From NCBI RefSeq assembly GCF_040183065.1, contig NC_091117.1:97924001-97988000 (forward strand): DNA of 64,000 nucleotides, given 5' to 3'. This stretch comes from Periplaneta americana. Taxonomy: Eukaryota; Arthropoda; Insecta; Blattodea; Blattidae. Below the pieces are notes generated by a model. The model saw only the letters and a list, made by a program, of their open reading frames with translations, was not told where the DNA came from and ran no database searches. The position numbers and the translations under genes are program-made. Below are positions 44,898-55,389 of this stretch, piece after piece; the first letter of the stretch is position 1; each line of letters begins with the position of its first letter.

Positions 44898-45847
44898 TAG
44901 ACGAATAGATAAATAAAGTTCCAATATCAGCACTAGCATTACCCTTTTTTCCTTTCTCCAATCCATATCGCTACATTTCAACATTCTGGCTTCGCCTCTA
45001 ATGATACAAAATACTGGAGTCATTGAAGGAAAGACAAAATCACGTAGAAAATTTGTAGAGGACAACGTACCATTCCAGATGACACATCAAATGCTAGTTT
45101 TTGATCATACACTCATAAAATGGAATGTGCCTCACTATCACATACTAAATCCCTTGGTGACTTATTTACTGTGTATGGGCAAAGGCAGTTTTTTTCCACA
45201 CTCTGTTCTGTTATGCATGCCAATTGTGCTGTTCCAACGCGCCACGATTTTACAGAGGAAATAATGTGTATGTATGGCCACCTAATATATCATTTCGTGA
45301 CATGCAGATATATTGCTGCTACAACTTGACTTTATCCTTGGACCTCAATGCTTAATATTTCCTCATGTGAATTTCGCATCAACCTGAACGACATTTAGAC
45401 AAGTTTATGCTACAGGAGAATGACCATTTTCCATGTCAAAGGGTGTACATTGGGTCTACACCAGTAGCATTAGTCTAGCAAATTATGACCTCCAATAAAC
45501 CAGTAATTATTTTAGATCTTGAAGAACAGAGTTTTCAAACACATTCCCCAATTCTTGTAAATTGAACAAGTATCATGACTATACATATTTTAAAACCGAA
45601 AGTGGTTTCTATTGAGATATCATAAAACTGAAACAGAATTTAGATATACCAAACGAGAAAGAACTCTGTTAGATCTTTAGTAACATTTTGGTTCATTCTT
45701 TTCCGGATAATTTTCAACAAAAAAGATTAAGCACGGAAGAATCAAAGACAATTACACAATCATTTCTTTACAGAAAATAGAGTATTTCATGTACATCAGA
45801 ACATATTTTTACCCAACCAAACTTTGTGTGCTTTTGATGTAGTGTTG
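44898..45847. other. Spacer with unrecognised frames
   Basis: Overlapping plus-strand frames at 45001-45329 (for example HANCAVPTRHDFTEEIMCMY) look like a decayed gene but match no family I know. Confidence 0.4.
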
Positions 45848-46439
45848 CCATAAGGCAGTGGTTCCCAACCTTTTTTGACTGACGACACACTTTACTGAAC
45901 ACACATGATATTGCGACACACTTATTTGTTTTTATTAAAAATAGTGATATAATAATAACAACAACCATTGCTTTTCTTGTGGAGAAAAAGGTGGTGGAAC
46001 TCTGTGTAGAATATTTTATAGTGGACGGGGAGATGGTTACTGTTCACTGCACAGGAATTTCAACCTCCTTTTCGTCCAACTAAGACTTTCGAGGTCTAAG
46101 CAGAATTCAAAGAAAAATAATATTAAAAACACAGCTATTGACAGATATTTCGGTTCCATGATGAAAAATGTAACAAAAAGGTACCAGAATGGTGTTCCAG
46201 AGCATTCCGTTAGAAAAGAACGCTTATAACAATTTCTGTCTAGTGTCGGACATCCAGTATTGTAAATAGGTTAATGTTAACACGCAATCGAAATTTCTAT
46301 TTAAAAAAAAAAGCAACAACTTTAGTGGTATTAGAAAAAAAAAACAAAGGTGTGTGTCAAAAATCTCAACCTGTCTATGCTGTATGTCCGATAAAATATT
46401 TTTATTATCGTTTTTGGAAATGCACCTATTTAAATTAAT

Positions 46440-46790
46440 GTGAAGTCTGCGCTTGGTGGGTTGCATAGAGTTTCTCTATACGTGGCCTTAATGATTGACA
46501 GGCCAACACGTAAATCATCTTAAAGATGCAACAGTCTGTTACTTTGTTTAAAGTTCACTATTTTCATGGTAGAAAATGCTGATTCACAGAAGTATGACTT
46601 GAAAACGACAGTTCTAAATGTATTTTTAGTTCATTCGGCACTATAGACTGCATTGACAAAACATTTCCACATGTAAGACACTCGGGATTTTGTTTATATT
46701 AATCTCCACGCCACGTAAAACCATATTGCAAGTATGCATCACGATAATATTTATGAAACGCAGTAGGCTACGTTTTTGCAAACCCTGAAG
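46440..46790 (-). pseudogene. hAT transposase C-terminal remnant
   Basis: The minus strand reads FKSYFCESAFSTMKI near 46590, the start of the hAT dimerisation domain ('C-SAFS-MK'). It is followed by NRLLHL, a stop, and DDLRVGLS. Upstream frames to about 47204 are diverged and contain a 38-base homopolymer. Confidence 0.75.
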
Positions 46791-47118
46791 GGAACTTTCG
46801 CTCACATTATTTGAATTAGCACTGCTGTTATCTAACCCAGAACTTAATTCAGATTGTTTTTTCTAAATTAAAAATTTGTCCATAAAAATCTAAATAAAGC
46901 ACTTTTGATAAAATAATCGCACTATCTGTTCTAACGATTCTAGACTCTGATTATTACTAAGTGAGGAGAGTAAACGAATTACTAAGCTTTGTTGCAGGTG
47001 TTTACTTTCATTCCAATTATCACCAGGAAGAAAAATGAAACTGAGCATTGTTGCAGCTGTTTCACGTTTCATTGGTAAAGTCTGTCTCAAAATAAAATGT
47101 GCCATATCAAAGACTTCG

Positions 47119-47123
<5 letters not shown>

Positions 47124-47161
<38 letters not shown>
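47124..47161. repeat. Poly-A run of about 38 bases
   Basis: Inside the hAT element; on the minus strand it reads as polyphenylalanine. Confidence 0.9.
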
Positions 47162-47168
<7 letters not shown>

Positions 47169-47260
47169 ATACATTGTAATGAGACTTTCTGGATGGCATA
47201 ACATTTATTTTTCAGTTCCAAAATTTCGCGACACACTGCTTGGGAACCTCTACCTTAAGG

Positions 47261-47725
47261 TATTGGGATTAATGTCGTGAATACGAGCAGTAAGATCACT
47301 TTTTGGACTGTCAATGAAGCAGCTCCATCCGTGAATACATTGTTCTCATTGAAAATTTAATTCTAATCTTATGAAATTGTGAAAGATTAAAAAAATCCTG
47401 TATTTTCGAATATTCTGGTAATAGTTTACATTCGAAAATTTGACCAGTGATTGCGCCTTTCTTAACATAAACATCGAATATGTTTAAGGAGCTTAGCTTC
47501 ATCAGAAACATCCACTGATTCATCAGATTGAATTATAAATCTTTTGTCCATTTTAATGTTTTCTGCAGTTTGCTTAACATCATTGTGTGCCATGTCATGA
47601 ATTCTGTGACTTAAACTGTTTTGTAACTAGGAATCATTTTTACCACTTTTGCAAATATTTTGTTTAACATTTCACGTTCTTCAGTCAAAGCACCAGGCAT
47701 GATGAGAGACTATTGCAATATAAAA
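47261..47725 (-). pseudogene. hAT transposase catalytic-region fragment flanking the inserted hAT
   Basis: The minus strand gives IHDMAHNDVKQTAENIKMDK, then DESVDVSDEA (DE-x-VDVSD, the first catalytic Asp of hAT enzymes) and GQIFECKLLPEYSKIQDFFN. It ends close to the border of the 45856-47252 element, so one hAT copy seems to have landed in another. Confidence 0.65.
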
Positions 47726-48095
47726 TGATTCATTTTTTGCGTCTAGTGTTAATATTGCATGCAATGTCTCTAATGCCACCTTTGATAATGAGTGTAAAAT
47801 TATACATAGTAGAACATACTATGAAATGGAAATATAAAAATTGGAAATTTATCCTTTGAAAAGGTGGTAAAAATTCAAATACCTTGAAGCAACGGTAACA
47901 AATATAAGTGACACTCGAGAGGAAATTAAACACAGAGTAAATATTGGAAATGCCTGCTATTATTCGATTAATAAGTTTTTATCATCTAGTATGCTTTCAA
48001 AAAAACTGAAAGTTAGAATTTATAAAACAATTATATTACCAGTTGTTCTGTATGCTTGTGAAACTTGGACTCTCACTTTGAGAGAGAAACAAAGA

Positions 48096-48563
48096 TTAAG
48101 GGTGCAGATCTAGCTTTCAGATAAAGCTCCCTGTGAAGCAGATGAATAAATTTGAGGGAAAAATTGTTTCGGGGCCGCATATCAATCCCGGGACCTTTGG
48201 CTTAGCACATCAACATTCTACCAACTGAGCTACCCAGGAACTTCACCCTACACCGTCTCAATCTTTCCCTTTTTAACCACATAACTCGAGTGGGCTGACA
48301 AGATGCCAGAAACCTACATCAAGTGCACAGTCTGTTTCGCGGGGAGCTTTACCTGATTTGCTAGATTTGCATAATATAATACATTACTGTAGGTACGTTA
48401 ACAGAAAACCACAATTTCAAGTCGCACAGAGACTGAGACGGTGTCGGGTAAAGTTCCTGGGTAGCTCAGTCGGTAGAGCATTGGTACACTAAGCCAAAGG
48501 TCCCGGGATCGATACCCGGTCCCGGAACAATTTTTCCCTTGAATTTATTCTAACTTTAAGGGT
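48096..48563. mobile_element. Foldback element with tRNA-like sequence in both arms
   Basis: Insert 48104-48555 is flanked by TTAAGGGT (48096-48103, 48556-48563). Arms 48143-48266 and 48427-48550 are reverse complements over about 120 bp. Each contains a tRNA-like unit (GTAGCTCAGTCGGTAGAGCA A box, GGGATCGATACCC B box) in opposite directions. The right-arm unit (48457-48530) can form seven acceptor pairs and a T arm, but T33 of the anticodon loop is missing. It is a SINE inverted dimer or a tRNA-bearing foldback MITE. Confidence 0.85.
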
Positions 48564-48681
48564 ATTCGAGAATAAGGTGCTTAGGAACATGTTTGGGGCT
48601 AAGAAAGATGAAGTGACAGGATACTGAAAATAATTACACAGTGCAGAACTGAACACATTGTATGTTTCACCTATCATAATA

Positions 48682-49497
48682 TACAGTCAGCTCTGGATAT
48701 AGTCAACTTGGTTATAATGAACATTCGGCTTTAGTGAACCTAAATCGTTGGTCCTGACCCGCGTACATTATAAAGTACATTAATTTTTCCGTTTATAGTG
48801 AAACTAAAACTAGAACTTCCCCAAGAAAATGTAATTTTAAAATGGCCAAAATGGTAATTTAGGAATCTCTTGCTCCTATAAACTTCCAAGAATATGGTGA
48901 GAACAAAATCTCATACCTTCTACTCGTTATGTGCATTGAAAGACAAAGGATTTGTTCATCTTCCTAGACAACTTGAAACATGTTAAAGAGAATAGTGTAC
49001 GCAGTGAGGGAGAAAGGAAGGATTAGTTCTGACTTCTTTAAAAGAGGTTATTCGAAGAATAGGAAGAGAAAGTGTAAAAGGGAGTAGAGTGATGACCAAA
49101 GGGTAAATACAAAAAGGATTACAGTATAATGATCCTCAACCCTTCCTCCTGCATCTTTGTAAAAGTGAACTCATGGAAATTCCAAGACCGAATACACAGT
49201 AGCATACCACTAGTGGGAAGAGGTGTGAAATTGGTCAGTGCCTACTACCTTCATGGTCAGATTAGATTCAAGTATCGAACTATGAATATCAGGATGTCGA
49301 AGCATAAAGTGTTTAAGTTGGAAGATAAAGTGAACATTATTACTGATATTGAACGTGGTCTGTCCCAAATGGACATTAATATTGTATATATAGCAACGTT
49401 AGTAGTATAAAAACACACTTCGGTTTTAGTGAACCTCAGATATAATGAACGAAATATGCTGGTCCGCAGAGGTTCACTATAACCGAAGTTGACTGTA
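48682..49497 (+). mobile_element. Tigger-type element, 812 bp, TA-flanked, inside the LINE
   Basis: Element 48684-49495. Ends CAGTCAGCTCTGGATATAGT and, from the right, CAGTCAACTTCGGTTATAGT. Subterminal TATAATGAAC blocks are also inverted. The N-terminal helix-turn-helix of a Tigger transposase survives at 49290-49380 (MSKHKVFKLEDKVNIITDIE, RGLSQMDI); the catalytic domain is absent. Confidence 0.88.
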
Positions 49498-50114
49498 TTA
49501 GGAATATTAAATCCAGACATTTGAGATGGGCAGGGCATGTAGCACATATGGATGAATCCAGAAATGTGTATATAGTGTTAGTTGGAAGACCTGAGGGGAA
49601 AGAAACCTTTGGGGAGGCCGAGATGTAGATGAGAGGATAATATTAAAATGGATGTGAGGAAGGTGGGATATAATGGTAGGGACTGGATTAATCTTGCTCA
49701 GGATAGGGACTGATGGTGGGCTTATGTGAGGGCGACAATGAACCTTCAGGTTCTTTAAAAGCCATAAGTAAGTAAGTAAGAAAGAACCTCGAAGAGTAGA
49801 GAAGGAACTGTTCATTGAAAAAGATAGATAATCCATTCAGCTTGTTCTTACCTTATTTTTATGTTATTTTAATCCTCAGTGGTTGTGTGGATCACAATAG
49901 TGATCCAGTACTTTATTTATGATTGGTGATCCGAGATGGCAGCACTTATTGTATCTGTCATCTGGGTATCTTTCGTGTGTATACTTGTCTATCCTCTCAG
50001 CTAGTCACTGTAACTAATGAGTGTTAAGGAAGTGTTTTCTTGGTGCGTTCTTGGGTCACGACTGTGCTCCGCACAAATGTTCTCAGTCTCTAAATTTATG
50101 TTTTTACAGCATTT

Positions 50115-51623
50115 GTTATAATTAGGGCCCGGAAGTTCATGGATTTGCATTTTTTTTCTTAGGGGTTAAAAATGTATGCTTATATATTATGTGCACGAAT
50201 TACAGAATTTTCAGTTATTTGAACATGATTTTATGGTGCATATAACTGCATATTTTCGTGATTTTTATAAATGCATCATATTTCAATATTTTAGTGCCTA
50301 TATGGCATATTTTACTGAGTTTCATGGTTTTATTTTTTTTTTTTCATCTGGATCATATTGGCAGTAACGTTGCGTGTGATGTTGCCTTTAATAAGGAACA
50401 AAAGACGATACTTTATCTTCTTAATGTGTGTGAATTGCTGGCCACCAACAATGTAACTGTGACCTAGTGTGTGATGGACTCCTTGAAATTATTATGGTCA
50501 TCTAAATCCACTTTCATAATAAAATTTCAAATAATAATCCAATAATAAATATAAATGTAATCCATCTGGACTCAAATACGACCGGCTACTTTTATTTGTA
50601 ACTGATGCAGGTACTTATATGGTAAAATCAGGACAAACACTGAAAGGTATATTTTTCCTAACTTAATTCATATAACTTGTGTGGCACATGCTCTTCAACG
50701 CATTGCTGAGACAATACGTAATTCTTTCGAATTGGTAGATAAATTTGTGGCTCTACAAAGAGAATTTTTGTTAGATCTCTTTCAAGAGTCAAGTTGTTTA
50801 GATCAACAGCACCTAATATCCCACTTCCTTCCATGCCAGTGTTAACTCAATGGGGAACATGGCTGGATGCAGCTTTGTATTGTGCTCAGCACATAGAAAT
50901 AGTCAAAAAGGTTATTAATTCATTGGACTGGAATGATGCTACATCAATAGAAACAGTGCATAATGTTCTGTCAGGCACTCGGTTAGAAGAGAATCTTGTT
51001 TTCATATCTGCCCATTTTTCTTTCTTATCAACAGCCATAACATAACTGGAAGCTGTGGGATCTACCTTAAATGAATCACTTACTGTTTTTGAAAAAAAAA
51101 AATGCAATCTAAGTTCTGTTCCTGGTAGTATAGGATAAAAAGTGAAAGAGAAAGTGAATTATGTAATTAAAAAAAATCCTGGTTATAAACAGATCTGCGA
51201 TATTCAAGACATTCTCGAAGGAATACCGTCTGTCACACCAAGAGACTTGCCTCTCTCTGTGGAGCAGTTAACATCATTTAAATATGCCCCAATAACATCT
51301 TGTGATGTGGAGAGACTTTTTCACGTTACAAAAGTGTTTTGCGAGACAACAGACGAAGTTTTTCAGTTGAAAATTTGTGCAAAGTGATGATTGTGAACTG
51401 CAATTCATCAGTCAACATTGGCAGCAGGACCACTTCTGCTTCAACCTCTAAGGAATAATGTAAGTTTATTATTATTAATACTAACTCGTCTTGTCTACTG
51501 CCAAGGGACATTAACTCTTTTAATTTAATAGTGCATATTTATTGGCATACTTTGAACTTTTTAATAGCATATTTGCATTCATATTTTATAGTTTTTTAGG
51601 GTATGAACTTCCAGGCCCTAGTT

Positions 51624-51628
<5 letters not shown>
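50115..51628 (+). mobile_element. hAT element, 1498 bp, with terminal repeats and 8-bp duplication
   Basis: Element 50123-51620. The left end, TAGGGCCCGGAAGTTCATGG, matches the right end, which reads TAGGGCCTGGAAGTTCATAC. Duplications GTTATAAT (50115-50122) and GTTACAAT (51621-51628) differ at one base. Confidence 0.92.
50580..51390 (+). pseudogene. hAT transposase relic
   Basis: LLFVTDAGTYMVKSGQTLKG (50587) matches the 'VTDAA-YM' strand with the catalytic Asp. LSNLTHVTC-like and HALQRIAE-like segments follow in other frames, then IPLPSMPVLTQWGTWLDAAL (50830), 'LTRWGTW' being a family hallmark. The C-terminus SFKYAPITSCDVERLFHVTK (51270) is the hAT dimerisation block. Stops at 51043 and 51138 and frameshifts inactivate it. 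Confidence 0.85.

Positions 51629-51661
<33 letters not shown>
51629..51661. repeat. (TA)n microsatellite
   Basis: About 16 TA units directly beside the hAT duplication. Confidence 0.9.
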
Positions 51662-51664
<3 letters not shown>

Positions 51665-52146
51665 GGAGAAACAATTTTTTTGTGAGTTTTGAAAACACGA
51701 GTATAATTAAGACTCTGTTAATGTGTAATCAGAAAAGTTAAAAAATGAAATTATATAATTATATGTAAAAAACATAGGCTAACTTAGAATAAGGATCACA
51801 ACTGTGATCCACGTGACCACTAACATTACATTTGAGCACATGACTACTGGAGGATTAAAGAAGTCTGTCACTTTTTTCTGACCTTTACTACCAGCAATTT
51901 TTTTCTGATCTTCATTCTAATTCTCAGAAGTAAAACAACGTCCAGGGATGAAGTGTCTTCTTCTTGCTCCAAAAGCTTGATGAGGAACTCTACTGATTCA
52001 AATGCATATTATGATATAACACGTGGTTAAGACACTCACTCTTCTTCCCCTCCACTATTGTCATTTTTATACTTATGGCTTTACATACAGATCAAATTTT
52101 AGCAGGGTTTTCATGATTAATTAGGGAGGAAAACGTAGAAAGACTG

Positions 52147-52200
52147 TCGGGTAATCTGATGATTGGTTAATCAAGAGATGGATAATTGAGGTTCTACTGT
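52147..52200 (-). mobile_element. Isolated Tigger-type right end
   Basis: GGATAATTGAGGTTCTACTG, then TA, is the reverse complement of a CAGTAGAACCTC-type terminus like that at 34843. No partner is nearby. Confidence 0.45.
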
Positions 52201-54603
52201 ATTACATTCAAAATTCTACTTAAATTTTCTGCTTTGTGTTCGAAAAATTCAGCTTGCTTGTCCTTACAAATTTGGTCAATGAAGCAGGGATAGTTTCATA
52301 GAGTTGTTCAAGAGTTTGCTTGCAAATCATGCAAAGAGGAATAGGATCACACAGATTTGAAACCAATTCATATTTTATGTACGATTCATTGTAATACCTA
52401 TTTTTCACATGTCCCCACTTTCACACTTTTAGGGAGTTTAGACTTGTTCACAGATAGTTTAACACTATTTGTACCAACATCCCATTGGAACAGAAACCTT
52501 GCCATATTCACTTCTTCGTCGATTTTACATTTCATTTTTGTAATAATTTATCCATGTTGCAATATGGAAAATAATTACTGTACTGCTGTAATGGTAAGAT
52601 GGAACTGAGTAAATGATGACTAATATGCAATTATAATTGGTCCGTGTTTCTTATTACGTAAGTATCTGGGATGAAATTGCAATCCTTTAACAAAAAGTAA
52701 AGAAACCCAACCTGCATTTCAAAACTAAATAAAGATGTTCCGAAAAAACAATAAATTTAAATAAAATTAAATTCACAGAGTTCATAGGATTACTGTTTTC
52801 TTGCACAGAGCAATGTAATCTGTTTGAATATTCAGTTACTCTATTATAAAACGTAGTTTGAATTATGAAATGCTTAAACTTGTAAAAATGTTTGAGAAAT
52901 GAAGATTTAATGACGGGAGTCCAGGAGAGGAATGTGTCAAAACTATTTGTTTCTATGTAACTTCGATATACAATTATTGGAAAATAAAGTAAGCATACAA
53001 TTATAAATGTTTAACTGTATTATGTTGTGCAATTGTGCTCAGTTGAAGTGAAGAATGGTTATAGTGTAGCGACTAAATGATATATAACTGTTACGACTTT
53101 TTAATTACCAGCAAATAATTACTGGTCTGACAATGGAAATTATTAATTTTTTAGTCTATGTAAGTGAACGTGTTAATACACATTAATGTTAAAATGACTG
53201 CATGTTTAAAGTATATATGACAGTTCATACTTTGGGAAATGTGTTTTGGGAGGAACTAGTTTGCAAAATGATTTTTTATACATACTGTTTTATTTGGAAG
53301 TACTGATGGGTTCTGTTAGATCTTAATGTAAACTAATTTTGGATAACATATCCAGCATGTCTAAAGTATAATTAGTGACTATAACTTTTTTCTTAATGTT
53401 ATTCGTAATTTTTTATATTTCTTTGGTATAATCCTGTAATAAATTGTGTTTCCTTTATTAATCTCTTGTAGATAAAAAGTAAAGTGAGGGGAGGGGAGTA
53501 AGTGTGACATTGGAGTTAGTGTGACATCTGATATAAAATGTTGTTTCAGATTCAGATGGAATATCGTAATCAGTGGGAAAATATAGCACATACTTCTAAT
53601 TATTATCTATGACTGAAAAATAGTGATTCTGTGCATTATTACTACATGTTAATGTTTGGATATTTTCAAGTTTGTCACATAAACTTTGGATTCTTAGGAC
53701 ACAAAGAACTATAATTTAAAAAATCAGTGCCCTATAATTTTTGGCAGCACACGAAATAGGGAAATTAAATGGTATACACTTATTCCAATTTTTTCATGGT
53801 GAGGAGGGGGTGCAACCTGAATAACTGTAGCAAGTGTGATCCATTTATCTTTTCTCTCCTTCAAGCTGTAGACTCTAAAAGCCTGTAATGGCATCTTTAT
53901 TTCATTGAGTCCAATTCTATGAATTTTTCAGTGATCCAATTGATCCAGCTTTAGAAAAAATCGGAGTTTTAGAGCCAAATGGAAATCTTGTATCTGTAGA
54001 ACGACTTTTTTAAGATTACCGTGTCAAATGCTAATTACTATTCATAAAGAAAAAAATCTTAGGGATACCTGATGGTGAAATGAGTCTGTAACAGGCCATT
54101 AGGCCTAATATATGGAAGGAGGAGGAGAAGAATTTTTTAATGGGACAGATTTTGCAGTTTTGTCTTTATGTCCATATTTGTATCATTTTGACTTTTTCAC
54201 AACACTTCATTTTCCACATAATAAAATTAATATAACTTACTGGTCTTCTGACTAGTGTAATAATTGTGTGCACTTTCTGTTACTGACTTTTTTTTTTTTT
54301 TTTTTTTTTTTTATATTTTGAGGTTTTTTATCTGACTGTGAAAACTAACATTTCTGAACATAAATGTGCCATTTGTCAGCATAAAAGTCCCTTTTACATA
54401 ATAACACATTATCAATTATTGCCTCTTTGCAAAAAGAAACAAAAATGAAAGTCATTATATTTTTCAGATGCTATGGTGTCCTTTGTGAAAAAGTTTGTAT
54501 CTTCAAAATTACTGAAAGTTGTTTAATTCCTACAGAAACATATTAACATGATGAATGTACATCTTGATTACACAACTTTTAACACTATACCACTTTGGAA
54601 AAC
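52201..54603. other. Spacer, no gene seen
   Basis: AT-rich. Frames at 52220-52408, 52357-52608 and 53379-53591 have no motifs. A run of 24 T lies at 54289-54312. Confidence 0.5.
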
Positions 54604-55389
54604 GTATTATGTGTCTTTCACGTGTTAAATTTTATGTTACCTTGTTAACATGGTTTGGCTTGCTATTGGCCATCATCAGAACTGGTTGTTGCTGGTCTTG
54701 GCGCCTTTTGTTTTGTTTCATGGGGTGGGGGATGTGTTTATGTAGTGTAATGTGGAGTCAAAGAGTGTGTGTGTTCTGAAATTGAGTCGTGTACAACACA
54801 CACACAAGAACACAAAAAATTCATCACACTAATATACGAAAACAAAAACACGCACAAGATTGCAACTTTATTCAAGAAATTAAATTACAACATCGCATAC
54901 AGAACAAATAATACTCAACAAAAACATCTGAACACACAACACAAACAAACAAAAACAACCACACGGGCGTATACAAACTCAAATGTAACACCTGCAACAA
55001 CTCCTACATAGGACAGACAGACAGATCATTTCAAACACGTTACAAAGAACACATCACAGTCATGACAAAATTACAAAACATTTCCACATATGCAGAACAC
55101 GTCACAAATGCTAACCACACATACAGAGACATCAACACAGACATGGAAATTCTACACATCCAACCAAAAAGACAGAAACTAAACATACTAGAACAATACG
55201 AAATATATACACAAAAACACATCCAAATGAAATTCTCAACACACAACTCAATTTCAGAACACACACACTCTTTGACTCCACTTACATTACACAAACACAC
55301 CCCCGCAGAAAACAAAACAAAAGGCGCCAATAGCAGGCTGAAACATGTTAACAAGGTAACATAAAATTTAACACGTAAAAGACACAATA
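54604..55389 (+). mobile_element. Penelope-like element remnant with inverted terminal copies
   Basis: A GIY-YIG endonuclease ORF is bounded by long inverted segments. 54604-54793 is the reverse complement of 55236-55389, sharing TTTCACGTGTTAAATTTTAT, GTTAACATG and GACTCCACTTACATTACAC-type stretches. Penelope-like elements typically carry direct or inverted partial terminal copies, which this layout fits. The reverse transcriptase is missing. Confidence 0.82.
54769..55364 (+). pseudogene. Penelope-like GIY-YIG endonuclease domain, one frameshift
   Basis: The first frame (54769-55011) has KFITLIYENKNTHKIATLFK and KLNYNIAYRTNN. After a one-base shift near 54945-54965 the endonuclease reads GVYKLKCNTCNNSYIGQTDR then SFQTRYKEHI, the GIY-YIG core as found after RT in Penelope elements (VYK-KC--C---YIGQT). 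The C-terminus HVTNANHTYRDINTDMEILH continues to 55364. The DNA on this strand is strikingly rich in A and C (ACAAACACA-type). Confidence 0.85.

Larger units (their letters stand above)
45848..47260 (-). mobile_element. hAT element (GTF2I-repeat/ZBED5-like type), 1397 bp
   Basis: Element 45856-47252. The left end is CAGTGGTTCCCAACC; the right end from the other strand is TAGAGGTTCCCAAGC. Duplications CCATAAGG (45848-45855) and CCTTAAGG (47253-47260) differ at one base. 'CAGTGGTTCCCAACC' is a widespread hAT terminus. Confidence 0.87.
47830..49790 (+). pseudogene. LINE 3' third in three pieces, split by two insertions
   Basis: Exons of one reading appear at 47880-48103 (REEIKHRVNIGNACYYSINK, IYKTIILPVVLYACETWTLT), 48564-48683 (VLRNMFGAKKDEVTGYWKK) and 49496-49790 (RNIKSRHLRWAGHVAHMDES, VGRPEGKETFG). 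This is the conserved tail of an RTE-like non-LTR element, also present antisense at 59885-62455. Pieces are separated by a hairpin element (48104-48555) and a Tigger element (48684-49495). The 3' end is (TAAG)n at 49766-49778. Confidence 0.9.

Noticed and set aside
44898-45340. Host gene at 45001-45329
   Set aside because: Overlapping frames in two phases with no recognised domain, no splice evidence and AT-rich context; left as unrecognised.
48457-48530. Functional tRNA gene
   Set aside because: It folds partly, but the anticodon loop lacks T33, the B box has a mismatch, and a mirrored copy lies in the other hairpin arm; it belongs to a SINE or foldback element.
34843-52200. A single 17-kb Tigger element bounded by the ends at 34843 and 52147
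   Set aside because: The interval contains many unrelated complete elements and the two ends are only loosely alike; two stray ends are more likely.
52201-54290. Short ORFs of 60-83 codons
   Set aside because: Chance-length frames in AT-rich DNA, without motifs or codon bias.
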